From Hyphomicrobiaceae bacterium (GTDB lineage Bacteria; Pseudomonadota; Alphaproteobacteria; Rhizobiales; Hyphomicrobiaceae), in the NCBI GenBank assembly GCA_022844275.1, contig JALHMB010000002.1, positions 682,001 to 746,000 of the forward strand: a stretch of DNA of 64,000 bases, in the 5' to 3' direction. A program made the position numbers and the translations under genes. The notes under the pieces were generated by a model that ran no database searches, was not told the origin of the DNA, and worked only from the letters and a program-made list of their open reading frames with translations. Below, piece after piece: positions 8,986 through 17,036 of this stretch; within the stretch, counting starts at the first letter, position 1; each line of letters begins with the position of its first letter.

Positions 8986-9032
8986 TGTGGTAATTCCGAA
9001 GTCCGCCACCACTTCGCGATCGGGACACTCGA
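8982..9032. repeat. Short palindromic repeat, family C, copy C2
   Basis: CTAGTGTGG begins at 8982 and overlaps the TAG stop (8983-8985). The inner stem is CCGAAGT/ACTTCG and the right end is ATCGGGACACTCGAG. Motif order and spacing match copy C1 at 1471-1525. Confidence 0.6.
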
Positions 9033-9145
9033 GTACAATCGCCTTACATGGGCGTCCGCTGACGTTCATGCTCTAGCGCGATGGTGCCTCCATATGGAAT
9101 GTTATGTCCCGCCGTGCCGTGCACGGGTGCGATCGAGGATCAGGG

Positions 9146-10108
9146 ATGTCGGCACGCGAGCAATTCGGATTCTATGCACCGATCGAGCCCTACCGTACCG
9201 GCCGCCTGCAGGTCGGCGGCGGCCATGAGATCTATTTCGAGGAATGTGGCAACCGCGACGGCAAGCCCGTTCTCGTGGTGCATGGGGGGCCGGGCGGCGG
9301 CAGCAATCCGACCATGCGCCGCTATCACGATCCCGCCCGCTACCGCATCATCCTTTTCGACCAGCGCGGCTGTGGGCGCTCGACGCCCAACGCGAGCATT
9401 GAGGAGAACACCACCCCGCACCTGCTTGCCGACATGGAGCAGCTACGCCGCCACCTCGGCATCGAGCGCTGGCAGCTCATGGGCGGCTCCTGGGGCGCGA
9501 CGCTCGCCATAGCCTACGCCGAGCGCCACCCCGAGCGCGTGCTCGAACTCATCCTGCGAGGCGTGTTCCTGCTCAGAGAGGCGGAGATCCGCTGGTTCTA
9601 CGAGGACGGCTGCAGCTGGCTTTTTCCCGAGGCCTACGAAGCCTTTCGCTCCCTGCTGTCCGCGGAGGAGCGCCTCGACCCAATCGCGTCCTATCACCGC
9701 CGCCTCACCCATTCGGATCCGCGCATTCAAGTCGAGGCGGCGCGGGCGTGGTGCATCTGGGAAGCTTCGACGATGGCCTTGCGGCCCGATCCCATGCGGC
9801 TGCGCGCCTTCGCGTCGGACTCCTACGCGCTCGCCTTCGCGCGCATCGAGTGCCACTATTTCGTGAACCGCGGCTTCCTCGAGGTCGACGGTCAGCTGCT
9901 GCGGGATGCGCACCGTCTCGCCGGTATTCCCGGCACCATCGTCCAGGGACGTTATGACGTGGTCACGCCAGCGCGGAGCGCAGTCGAGCTGCACAAGGCC
10001 TGGCCCGGCTCAACGCTGCACGTCGTGCCGGATGCAGGCCACGCCATGACAGAGCCCGGCATCGTGCACGAACTGGTTGCCGCAACGCGGGCATTTGGCA
10101 GGCACTAG
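9146..10108 (+). CDS. pip: Proline iminopeptidase
   Basis: 320 residues from ATG 9146, which has GAGGATCAGGG upstream; the ORF track start at 9104 adds 14 unlikely residues. It is an alpha/beta hydrolase that removes N-terminal proline from peptides in the cytoplasm. Visible features are the oxyanion HGGPGGG (46-52), DQRGCGRS (72-79), the nucleophile Ser115 in GGSWGATL, a late Asp in QGRYDVVTP (about 270) and the His in DAGHAM (about 300). Both HGGPGGG and GGSWG are diagnostic of the S33 iminopeptidase family. Monocistronic; convergent with fliJ. Confidence 0.92.
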   Translation: MSAREQFGFYAPIEPYRTGRLQVGGGHEIYFEECGNRDGKPVLVVHGGPGGGSNPTMRRYHDPARYRIILFDQRGCGRSTPNASIEENTTPHLLADMEQLRRHLGIERWQLMGGSWGATLAIAYAERHPERVLELILRGVFLLREAEIRWFYEDGCSWLFPEAYEAFRSLLSAEERLDPIASYHRRLTHSDPRIQVEAARAWCIWEASTMALRPDPMRLRAFASDSYALAFARIECHYFVNRGFLEVDGQLLRDAHRLAGIPGTIVQGRYDVVTPARSAVELHKAWPGSTLHVVPDAGHAMTEPGIVHELVAATRAFGRH

Positions 10109-10127
10109 CTGGAAAGCTCAAAAGGTC

Positions 10128-10508
10128 CTAGCTCAAGCGAGCGTCGCCGGCGTCACGGTCAACGCGACGCGAACGATCACCGCCGCGCTCATCGGCAGTT
10201 GCGGCCACTTCGAGCTCTGCAAGGGCCTCGTCGCGAACAGCAACGGCGTGCTCGAGCTTCTCACGCAGGTCCGCAACCGAAGCGCGGAGATTGTCGCGGC
10301 GCTGGGCAGCGGCGCGCGCAAATGTGGAATAGGCGAAGTGCGCTTCGTTACGGATGCCCGTGCGCTCTTCCTCGCTGCTGATCTGGCGCTCGAGGTCGAC
10401 AGCCATGTGCTCGAACTCGTGGATCATCGCTTCGATGTCCGCCACCTTCCGCCGCTTTTCATCGGCCTCGAAGCGCTTCAGCTTCAGCGCACTGTCGCGA
10501 GACTTCAT
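10128..10508 (-). CDS. fliJ: FliJ-like flagellar export chaperone
   Basis: 126 residues, all helical and highly charged, with heptad-like spacing through most of its length (LKLKRFEADEKRRKV near the start, ADLREKLEHAV later). FliJ is a coiled-coil stalk of the flagellar type III export ATPase and an escort for hook and filament chaperones. Length and composition fit, and fliJ is a known neighbour of ctrA in Hyphomicrobiales. No fliI or other flagellar gene is adjacent, because the next gene downstream is pip in convergent orientation. The ATG at 10508 is preceded by a GGGGG stretch. It could instead be another small coiled-coil protein, so the symbol is tentative. Confidence 0.65.
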   Translation of the reverse strand: MKSRDSALKLKRFEADEKRRKVADIEAMIHEFEHMAVDLERQISSEEERTGIRNEAHFAYSTFARAAAQRRDNLRASVADLREKLEHAVAVRDEALAELEVAATADERGGDRSRRVDRDAGDARLS

Positions 10509-11247
10509 GACCGTCTACCCCCTACTAACTAACGAGCATCGGCGACCTCGACGAAAAAGGCGCCGTTGATACACGCTCAACGTCCGGCCCGTTCGCGACA
10601 TGCGCGGCGTGACCCTACAAACCATATGCTCCGACCGCATATTACATGATCCCGCGTAAAGCACCTTAGGTCCAGCCGCTTTGAAGCTCGCGATGCTGAT
10701 GTCCTGTGATGCCGCAAGATATGTGCCGGCGCAGGATCAGTATCCGACGAACGCATTAAGTTGCCGTTTCGCAACGCCTGAATCGGATCAGACTACAGCG
10801 TGCCATTTTCGATCACTGAGCGAGCACTGTACGCTTCAGCAACCTGTGCAAATCATGTACTAACCAATTTAGGGGGTTGCATGCGGACAAACAAGTCACG
10901 GCAACGGCTTGAGTGATCTGCATGGTCGGCGTGAGGTTCGCGATCTAGCGACATCTCTGAGCTACCAAGTACGGCTAGGATGGCCTGCCGCACCGAGTAT
11001 TTGCGTGCGCGGTTACTTGGTACTACTGGGTCTCGTAACCTGTTGGCAACTTGTCATCGATGGGCGATGAGCGGTTGTCATGGCAACACAGGGAATGTGT
11101 CCCAGGAAAAGCATTCATGTAATCGACCATTAGGTTTTGTTAACCTCTCGGAAGTAATGTGCAAGTTATGAACTTGCTGAGTGCAATAGCGTACTCTTCA
11201 CAATTGGGGCAGCGGACTCTATACAGGGTCATGGAAGAGAGGTTGGC
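10509..11247. promoter_or_regulatory. Long gene-free region upstream of ctrA and fliJ
   Basis: 739 bp with lower GC than its surroundings. The short frames (60-65 residues) show no family-like sequence and are rejected. Two GANTC motifs occur: GAATC at 10780-10784 and GACTC at 11215-11219. A small inverted repeat AGGTT-TTGTT-AACCT lies at 11132-11146 and carries a TTAAC half-site like part of a CtrA box. The region must hold the divergent fliJ and ctrA promoters, probably with several ctrA starts, and could encode a small RNA; none can be proven from sequence alone. Confidence 0.6.
11215..11219. promoter_or_regulatory. GANTC (CcrM methylation) site in the ctrA leader
   Basis: GACTC lies 28 bp upstream of the ctrA ATG. 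In Caulobacter a GANTC in the ctrA P1 promoter makes expression depend on replication-coupled hemimethylation. The site is seen directly; its function here is inference. Confidence 0.5.
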
Positions 11248-11946
11248 ATGCGAGTCCTTCTCATAGAGGATGACAGCGCCACGGCACAAAGCATCGAACT
11301 GATGCTTCAGTCGGAAGGCTTCAACGTATACACGACGAGTACCGGTGAAGAGGGCGTCGATCTCGGCAAGATTTATGACTACGATATTATTTTGCTCGAT
11401 ATCAACTTGCCTGACATGAGCGGATACGAGGTTCTCAAGACGCTCCGTGTCAGCAAGGTGCAGACGCCGATCCTGATCCTTTCGGGATTGGCCGGCATTG
11501 ATGACAAGGTGCGCGGCCTGGGCTTCGGCGCCGACGACTATATGACCAAGCCGTTTCACAAGAACGAGCTTATCGCCCGCATCCAGGCAATTGTGCGCCG
11601 CTCGAAGGGGCACGCCCAGTCGGTCATCGAGACCGGCGAGCTGCGAGTCAATCTCGACACCAAGACAGTCGAGGTTAATAATCAGCGTGTGCATCTGACG
11701 GGTAAGGAATATCAGATGCTGGAGCTGCTCTCGCTCCGCAAAGGCACGACCCTCACGAAGGAGATGTTTCTCAATCATCTGTATGGCGGGATGGACGAGC
11801 CGGAGCTCAAGATCATCGACGTATTCATCTGCAAGCTGCGCAAGAAGCTGCAGACGGCAACTGGTGGTAAGCACTACATCGAAACCGTCTGGGGCCGCGG
11901 CTATGTGCTGCGAGAACCGGGCGATGGCAAGACCGCAGCGGCCTGA
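11248..11946 (+). CDS. ctrA: Cell-cycle master response regulator CtrA
   Basis: 232 residues, OmpR/PhoB type. The receiver (1-115) opens [20 protein letters not shown] and has phospho-Asp51 in [16 protein letters not shown], the same position as in Caulobacter. The C-terminal winged helix (about 125-220) includes [13 protein letters not shown] and [23 protein letters not shown] in pieces nearly invariant in CtrA. It controls division, motility and replication genes by binding TTAA-N7-TTAA. The C terminus ends in three alanines, resembling the small hydrophobic tail that exposes Caulobacter CtrA to ClpXP. The start has GAGAGG upstream. SciP, its antagonist, is encoded 2.4 kb downstream on the same strand. 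Confidence 0.97.
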   Translation: MRVLLIEDDSATAQSIELMLQSEGFNVYTTSTGEEGVDLGKIYDYDIILLDINLPDMSGYEVLKTLRVSKVQTPILILSGLAGIDDKVRGLGFGADDYMTKPFHKNELIARIQAIVRRSKGHAQSVIETGELRVNLDTKTVEVNNQRVHLTGKEYQMLELLSLRKGTTLTKEMFLNHLYGGMDEPELKIIDVFICKLRKKLQTATGGKHYIETVWGRGYVLREPGDGKTAAA

Positions 11947-12005
11947 TTAGGGGCATCGACGGGGCGCCAACCACCGGCGGATGCGCCAATTTGGCTCAGG
12001 TTAGA

Positions 12006-12027
12006 GGGCGCCGACAGGCGCCCTTTT
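12006..12027 (+). terminator. Rho-independent terminator after ctrA
   Basis: GGGCGCC (12006-12012), loop GACA, GGCGCCC (12017-12023), then TTTT. It lies 60 bp after the ctrA stop and before tatA. Confidence 0.85.
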
Positions 12028-12146
12028 GCTTGCCGGGTTTTCGAGCGCCCTGCCTTGCTGCAAGAGTGCCTTTCTGCGATACTTTCGACAAAACCGGCAG
12101 CAGCGGTCGTTCGACTGCGCCGCCGCCCCCCAAGGAGTTCTGTAGG

Positions 12147-12398
12147 ATGGGTACATTCAGCGTCTGGCACTGGCTGATCTTCCTGGTCATCGCCTTGCTG
12201 CTCTTCGGCGGCAGCGGGAAGATCTCGTCGATCATGGGCGACGTGGCCAAGGGTATCAAGAGCTTCAGAAAGGGCATGTCCGAGGAGGACGATGCCTCGC
12301 CGGCGGCAGCACCGGCTGATGCGCCGAAGAAGCTCGAGGGCAAGCCATCCGAGCCCCAGACGGCGAGTGGCACGACCACCGGCACGAAAGTCGGCTGA
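12147..12398 (+). CDS. tatA: Sec-independent translocase subunit TatA
   Basis: 83 residues from ATG 12147 with AAGGAG upstream; the ORF track start at 11991 runs through the ctrA terminator and is rejected. One N-terminal membrane helix ([16 protein letters not shown], about 7-22) ends at the conserved FG-containing hinge, followed by an amphipathic helix ([16 protein letters not shown]) and a low-complexity acidic/Pro-Ala tail. TatA multimers form the protein-conducting element for folded twin-arginine substrates. A 186-bp gap separates it from tatB. It is the first gene of tatABC. Confidence 0.93.
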   Translation: MGTFSVWHWLIFLVIALLLFGGSGKISSIMGDVAKGIKSFRKGMSEEDDASPAAAPADAPKKLEGKPSEPQTASGTTTGTKVG

Positions 12399-12584
12399 CA
12401 GCTTGTCGGCGCCACCGGTGGCATTTCATATTCCGTCGCTGTGCCTGCCAGTGCGGTCGGCACACTGAGCCTCGCAGAAGCTTCGCGCTATCGGCGCTGG
12501 AGTAAGGCAGGCTCACTGAAGGTAGAAGGTCAGTCGCTGCTGCAACTGTGACGCAACAGTGAGGCTGCACTACAGAAAGCGATT

Positions 12585-13199
12585 ATGTTCGATCTCACGT
12601 CAGGCAAGCTGCTGCTCCTGGGCATCGTGGCCCTGATCGTGCTCGGCCCGAAGGATTTCCCGATCCTGCTGAGGACTATCGGGAAGTACATGGGCATCAT
12701 CAAGAAGCAAGCTGACGAGTTCCGCGCCCAGTTCGACGAGGCCATGCGGGAGAGCGAGCTCGACCAGATCAAGAAAGATGTCGAGGGGCTCGGCCAGGAT
12801 CTCGATCAGTCCATGCGCGAGACCCAGCAGTCGATCGCGAGCGACCTTGGCAGCGTCACGAAGGATATCGACGGCCTCAAGTCCGACGTCGAGGCTCAGC
12901 TCAACGATCCCTTGCGGCCGACCCCACACACGACCGGTTATACCCCGGAGGAGATCCGCGATGGTGCGAGCAGTGTAACGGCGGCTACAGAGCCGGCCAG
13001 TCCCGATCACGACGCGCACGACGCCAATGGCGTTCCCGCGCAGCAGTTGGCGGAGACGCCTCTGGTTGCACCCGGGATGCCCAATATTGCCGAGCCGGTG
13101 CCGGTTCCCCAGAGCGATCGCGCAAGCCTGAACGGTACGGGAGCCCATGCGGCGCCGGGTGGTTCGGGCGCAGAGACCTCACCGAAGAGCGGGGCCTGA
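12585..13199 (+). CDS. tatB: Twin-arginine translocase subunit TatB
   Basis: 204 residues. The N-terminal helix (about 7-21, LLLLGIVALIVLGP) with its PKDFP hinge is TatB-like, followed by a long amphipathic and coiled-coil region (about 25-115) rich in Glu, Lys and Gln, and a disordered Pro/Ala tail as usual for alphaproteobacterial TatB. With TatC it forms the receptor for twin-arginine signal peptides. The stop is only 6 bp before the tatC GTG, so the two are surely cotranscribed. Confidence 0.9.
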   Translation: MFDLTSGKLLLLGIVALIVLGPKDFPILLRTIGKYMGIIKKQADEFRAQFDEAMRESELDQIKKDVEGLGQDLDQSMRETQQSIASDLGSVTKDIDGLKSDVEAQLNDPLRPTPHTTGYTPEEIRDGASSVTAATEPASPDHDAHDANGVPAQQLAETPLVAPGMPNIAEPVPVPQSDRASLNGTGAHAAPGGSGAETSPKSGA

Positions 13200-13205
13200 G
13201 GCGTC

Positions 13206-14063
13206 GTGACCGATACACTGCAAAATCCGGACAAGGGCGTGGACGTGCCGGCGGTGAAGGTCGGCACCGAAGACAATGGACAATCGGAGATCGATGCGTC
13301 GCGGGCGCCGCTAATCGAACACCTGACCGAGCTGCGCCAGCGCCTTATCTATTCGCTGCTCGCTTTCTTCGGGACGTTCGTCGTCTGCTTCTTCTTCGCG
13401 AAGCCGATCTACAACGTTCTGGTGTGGCCGTTCGTGCGCATCGTCGGCGCCGAGAACGCCAAGCTCATCGCAACGCACTTCCTCGAGCAGCTCTTCACGA
13501 ACATCAAGCTCGCCATGTTCGGCGCCGCGTTCCTCTCGTTTCCCGTGGTGGCCGTGCAGATTTACAAGTTCGTGGCGCCGGGGCTCTACAAGAACGAGCG
13601 CGGCGCTTTCGTCCCATATCTCATTGCGACGCCGGTGCTGTTTATCCTTGGATCGCTGGTCGTCTACTTCGTTGTCCTGCCGCTGCTCATTCAGTTCTCG
13701 CTCGATATCACGCCTCAATTGGGTGGTGACGGCAAGGCGACGATCGAGCTGCTGCCCAAGGTCTCGGAATACCTGTCGCTGGTCATGACGCTGATCCTTG
13801 GCTTCGGCATCATCTTCCAGCTCCCGGTCATCGTGACGCTGTTGGCGAGGGCAGGGGTCTTCGGTGCGGCTGGGATGCGCTCCGCCCGACGCTATGCCAT
13901 CGTGGGGATTGCTGGCGCCTCCGCGGTTCTTTCGCCGCCAGATCCGTTCAGCATGCTGGCTATGATGATGCCGACCATCTTGCTTTACGAAGCCTCCATC
14001 TTGATCGTCGATCGCATCGAGAAGGACGCTGCCGCCAAGCAAGCCGAGGCGGAGAGCGACTGA
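13206..14063 (+). CDS. tatC: Twin-arginine translocase subunit TatC
   Basis: 285 residues with a GTG start 6 bp after tatB. Six membrane helices are visible. The family's N-terminal signature appears as PLIEHLTELRQRLIYSLLAF (about 37-56), and the periplasmic FVAPGLYKNER loop after the second helix is a conserved TatC segment. TatC is the core receptor for RR signal peptides. The N-terminal extension of about 35 residues before the first conserved helix is polar and variable. The window's ugpB, and possibly other exported proteins, use Sec-type signals, so no obvious Tat client is encoded here. Confidence 0.95.
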   Translation: MTDTLQNPDKGVDVPAVKVGTEDNGQSEIDASRAPLIEHLTELRQRLIYSLLAFFGTFVVCFFFAKPIYNVLVWPFVRIVGAENAKLIATHFLEQLFTNIKLAMFGAAFLSFPVVAVQIYKFVAPGLYKNERGAFVPYLIATPVLFILGSLVVYFVVLPLLIQFSLDITPQLGGDGKATIELLPKVSEYLSLVMTLILGFGIIFQLPVIVTLLARAGVFGAAGMRSARRYAIVGIAGASAVLSPPDPFSMLAMMMPTILLYEASILIVDRIEKDAAAKQAEAESD

Positions 14064-14222
14064 GCGCCTGGCGCCCTAAAATACTCTAATCATGACATTT
14101 CAGGCGAGCGGGTGCCCGTGTGGCTTTCGCTCAATCACGCCCGCTCGCAGCGTGGGGTGGCATGGCTTCGTGCTGGACACGGCAAGTGTTAACCAGAATT
14201 AGCATCTATCGCCAAAATATTG

Positions 14223-14237
14223 TTAAGGCGTGATAAA
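14223..14237 (+). promoter_or_regulatory. CtrA-box-like site upstream of sciP
   Basis: TTAA-GGCGTGA-TAAA matches the TTAA-N7-TTAA CtrA consensus with one mismatch. It lies 100 bp upstream of sciP, within a 274-bp gene-free region that also has TTAACCAGAATTAG nearby. In Caulobacter sciP is itself activated by CtrA. The binding is inferred. Confidence 0.45.
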
Positions 14238-14337
14238 AATGGAACATGAAAGTATTGGCACGTTCACCGCGCGCCTTAGATCGATATTAAGACGGCTCGG
14301 TTAGTGTGTCCGAAGTTCAGAGAGAGTAACGCGTATC

Positions 14338-14616
14338 ATGACCGACCAGCAATTCAGAACGCGCTCGCGCTACGTCATCGGGCCGGACGGTAGTCCCCTC
14401 ACGGTAGCTGACCTTCCGCCGCGCGACACCAAGCGCTGGGTCATCCGCCGCAAGGCAGAGGTAGTTGCCGCCGTGCGTGGTGGCCTGCTGAGCCTCGAGG
14501 AGGCCTGCGAGCGCTACAAGCTGACCGTTGACGAGTTCCTGTCCTGGCAGCGGACCATCGACAAGCACGGCCTGCAGGGCCTGCGCGCGACCCGCCTCAA
14601 GGATTACCGGAATTAG
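14338..14616 (+). CDS. sciP: CtrA inhibitor SciP (DUF1153)
   Basis: 92 residues, the standard SciP length. The N terminus has the conserved RYVIGPDGSPLTVADLPP, then a helix-turn-helix like region with RWVIRRKAEVVAAVRGGLLS and EACERYKLTVDEFLSW. SciP binds CtrA at target promoters and blocks its transcriptional activation in swarmer or G1 cells. Its place 2.4 kb after ctrA, with only tatABC between, suggests a linked cell-cycle locus. A candidate CtrA box is 100 bp upstream, which would make a CtrA to SciP negative feedback. The region just upstream (TTAGTGTGTCCGAAGTTC) also resembles half of a family C repeat. Confidence 0.95.
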   Translation: MTDQQFRTRSRYVIGPDGSPLTVADLPPRDTKRWVIRRKAEVVAAVRGGLLSLEEACERYKLTVDEFLSWQRTIDKHGLQGLRATRLKDYRN

Positions 14617-14811
14617 TCACTACGCCTCGTGGATGCCTGCGAGAACTGCCGTTAGCTGACGGCGGCATCCCGAGCCGTTGCCGGCCTAATGGCGGCATGA
14701 TCTTCGTCCTGGCCGCCCTTCCAAGGGTCGCCGTGGGGCGCGGCCATCGTAAATCCTATTGTCCTTAAGTAAGCCGCCAAGTTGTCCGCCGCTGGGAAGC
14801 ACCGAACGCGC

Positions 14812-16194
14812 TCAGCCCGTTGCGCCCCAGCGCGTGCGCCACACGAACAATCCCGTCGATACGCCGTACGCTGCCATGGCGATGGTGACGAGGAGCGCGA
14901 AAGCTCGGAAGTCGCCACCTTGCTGCATCAGCAGGATGCCGCCGACAAGCACGACCAGCAGTCGAACCGTGCCACCGAGCACCGGCCCGACGATGCGCCC
15001 CGAGCCCTGCGACGCGAAATAGAGGCATAGCCCGAAGCCATAAGCGGCAAAACCGAAGCCGGCGATGCTCAGATAGTCGTCGGCGGAAAGCTCCACTGCC
15101 GGATCGGTCGTGAAGATCGTGGCCCAAAGCGCGGGATTGAGAGCCGCGAGGCACCCGATGCCGCCGATGATGACAGCCGAGGCCGTCGCCGCGATCCACG
15201 CCACCCGGCGTGCGCGCGCGACATCGCCGGCGCCGATGGCCATGCCGACCATGGGTACCGAGGCTGATCCTATGGAAAAGGCGATGGGCACGAGCAGCAA
15301 CTCGAGACGTACGCCGATGCCGTAGCCGGCCAGTGCGGTCGTCCCGAAGGCCGCAACGAACTTGGCGAGGATGATGACGGTCAGAATCGACTGAAGGGGG
15401 GAGAGGCAGGAAACGGCGCCGACTTTGAGAATATCCCAGAAGAGAGCACGGTCGAGGCGGATACCCGTAAAGTCAAGGCGCAGGCGCGTGTGACGGGAAC
15501 GGAGATAGGAGAGAAGGGCAATCGTCCCTGCGAGGAATGCGAGTATCTGGCCGGCCGCGATGCCGGTGAGACCGAAGCGGGGAATAGGACCGAATCCAAG
15601 GCCCATCAGCCCTCCGAGGACGATCTGCAGTAAAGCGACAACGATAACCGTCGAGGATGGCACGCGCATGTTGCCGGTCCCGCGAGTAATCGAGGCCAGA
15701 ATATTGAAGAACCAGATGATCGAAGCTCCCGCGAAGAACATCCCCGAGTATTGCAGAGCAAGCGGTAATACGGCGGCATCACCGCCGAGAACCGTGTAGA
15801 TGGCGGGGCCGGCAATAAGGAAGACGGCCGTGAACAGGGCACCGGCGAGCGCGGCGACGATAAGAGCATGGAAGGCTAGCGCCCTAGCGCGCCGCTCATC
15901 GCGAGCGCCGATGGCGCGGCTGATGGCCGAGGAAACGCCGCCGCCCATGGCTCCCGACGACATCATCTGAGTCAGCATGATCATGGGAAACACAAGCGCC
16001 ATGGCGGCGAGCGATTCAGTTCCCAGGATGCCGATGTAGGAGGTCTCTGCGATCGCGACGAGCGATTGCGTACCGAGGGCGAGAAGGTTCGGGAGCGAGA
16101 GCGCGGCCAGGGTTGGCAGAATGGGCGAGGTCAGCAGCGATCCGTAAGCGGCCGCCGTCCGATCGCGGGGTAGCAGAGGGGTGCGTTCCGACAA
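14812..16194 (-). CDS. MATE-family multidrug/toxin exporter
   Basis: 460 residues with about 12 membrane helices in two related halves. Recognisable MATE segments are LSLPNLLALGTQSLVAIAETSYIG in the first half, SSGAMGGGVSSAISRAIGARDERRARAL, and in the second half GIGVRLELLLVPIAFSIGSASV and GMAIGAGDVARARRVAW. It would export cationic drugs or metabolites by Na+ or H+ antiport. The start is TTG at 16194, preceded by a GGAAGGGA ribosome site; no ATG fits. It is a single gene, convergent with sciP and divergent from the response regulator. Substrate is unknown. Confidence 0.88.
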   Translation of the reverse strand: MSERTPLLPRDRTAAAYGSLLTSPILPTLAALSLPNLLALGTQSLVAIAETSYIGILGTESLAAMALVFPMIMLTQMMSSGAMGGGVSSAISRAIGARDERRARALAFHALIVAALAGALFTAVFLIAGPAIYTVLGGDAAVLPLALQYSGMFFAGASIIWFFNILASITRGTGNMRVPSSTVIVVALLQIVLGGLMGLGFGPIPRFGLTGIAAGQILAFLAGTIALLSYLRSRHTRLRLDFTGIRLDRALFWDILKVGAVSCLSPLQSILTVIILAKFVAAFGTTALAGYGIGVRLELLLVPIAFSIGSASVPMVGMAIGAGDVARARRVAWIAATASAVIIGGIGCLAALNPALWATIFTTDPAVELSADDYLSIAGFGFAAYGFGLCLYFASQGSGRIVGPVLGGTVRLLVVLVGGILLMQQGGDFRAFALLVTIAMAAYGVSTGLFVWRTRWGATG

Positions 16195-16552
16195 AACAAA
16201 TCCCTTCCGCCAAACGGCTCACTATCTCATCAACAATAGCAGCCGGACGCAATGCAGCGCGTCAATTTGAATGACGTCCAAGGCTATAGGCGAAGCCAAC
16301 CCGGCCGTCCAGCGCTCAGTCCAATGATGAAAAAGTAGTCGTGAATTGGAAGGGGACACGTCACGGACTGGCTTACGGCTTTCGCCCGATCAAGCGGCAA
16401 ACAGGTCCTTAAGAAGGTCGGATAGATGTCCTGTAGAATTAAACGGGACTTTCAGTCTTCTCTGCCATTTTGAGCATGGCGAGTGGGAGCCTGCTGGACG
16501 CCGGGGGAGCGGTGTCGAGCAAAGTGCTGTGGCGTAGGGGGAGAGTTCCGTC
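16195..16552. other. Gene-free divergent region between MATE exporter and response regulator
   Basis: 358 bp between divergent starts. A 63-residue frame at 16346-16537 has no family character and is rejected. It must carry promoters for both directions; I see no convincing operator or repeat. Confidence 0.45.
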
Positions 16553-17005
16553 ATGTCGAGTAAAGCAACCTTGACCATCGTAATCGCAGACGACGACGCC
16601 GACGACAGGATGTTGGTCGAAGATGCGTTCATGGAGAGCCGCCTCGCTAATCCGCGGGTCTACGTGGAGGATGGCGAGGAGCTGCTCGCGTATCTGCGCG
16701 GAGAAGGCAAGTTCGCGGGCCAACCGCGCCGCCTGCCGGGGCTGATCCTGCTGGATCTCAACATGCCCCGCATGGACGGCCGCACCGTACTCAAGCACAT
16801 CAAGGACGATCCCGAGCTCCGCCGAATCCCCGTGATCGTTCTGACAACATCGAAGGCCGAGGAAGATATTCTGCGGACGTACGACCTGGGCGTCAGCTCT
16901 TTCATCACCAAGCCCGTCAGTTTCGAAGGCCTGGTCGATGTCGTTCGTACGCTCAATCATTACTGGATCGAGATTGTCGAACTGCCGGCCAGCGAGGCCG
17001 CCTGA
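16553..17005 (+). CDS. Single-domain (CheY/Rcp1-like) response regulator
   Basis: 150 residues made of one receiver. The acidic pocket is in IVIADDDADDRML, the phospho-Asp is D68 in LILLDLNMPRMDGR, a Thr/Ser lies at about 99-100 (VLTTSK) and Lys120 in FITKPV. The loop between beta-2 and alpha-2 is longer than in CheY, as in Rcp1-type regulators partnered with phytochrome-like or soluble kinases. No output domain is present. It ends 31 bp before the hybrid kinase, so the two form an operon and probably a phosphorelay pair. GGGGGAGAG precedes the ATG. Confidence 0.9.
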   Translation: MSSKATLTIVIADDDADDRMLVEDAFMESRLANPRVYVEDGEELLAYLRGEGKFAGQPRRLPGLILLDLNMPRMDGRTVLKHIKDDPELRRIPVIVLTTSKAEEDILRTYDLGVSSFITKPVSFEGLVDVVRTLNHYWIEIVELPASEAA

Positions 17006-17036
17006 TTGAATGATTTTGCGTTAAGGCGGCCTTTCG

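Noticed and set aside
10681-11171. 60-63 residue ORFs in the ctrA leader
   Set aside because: No ribosome site, no family-like sequence, and located in a promoter region.
14241-14264. GGAAC-N15-CGTT, resembling an EcfG (general stress) promoter before sciP
   Set aside because: The spacer is shorter than the usual 16-17 bp, and nothing else supports stress control of sciP.
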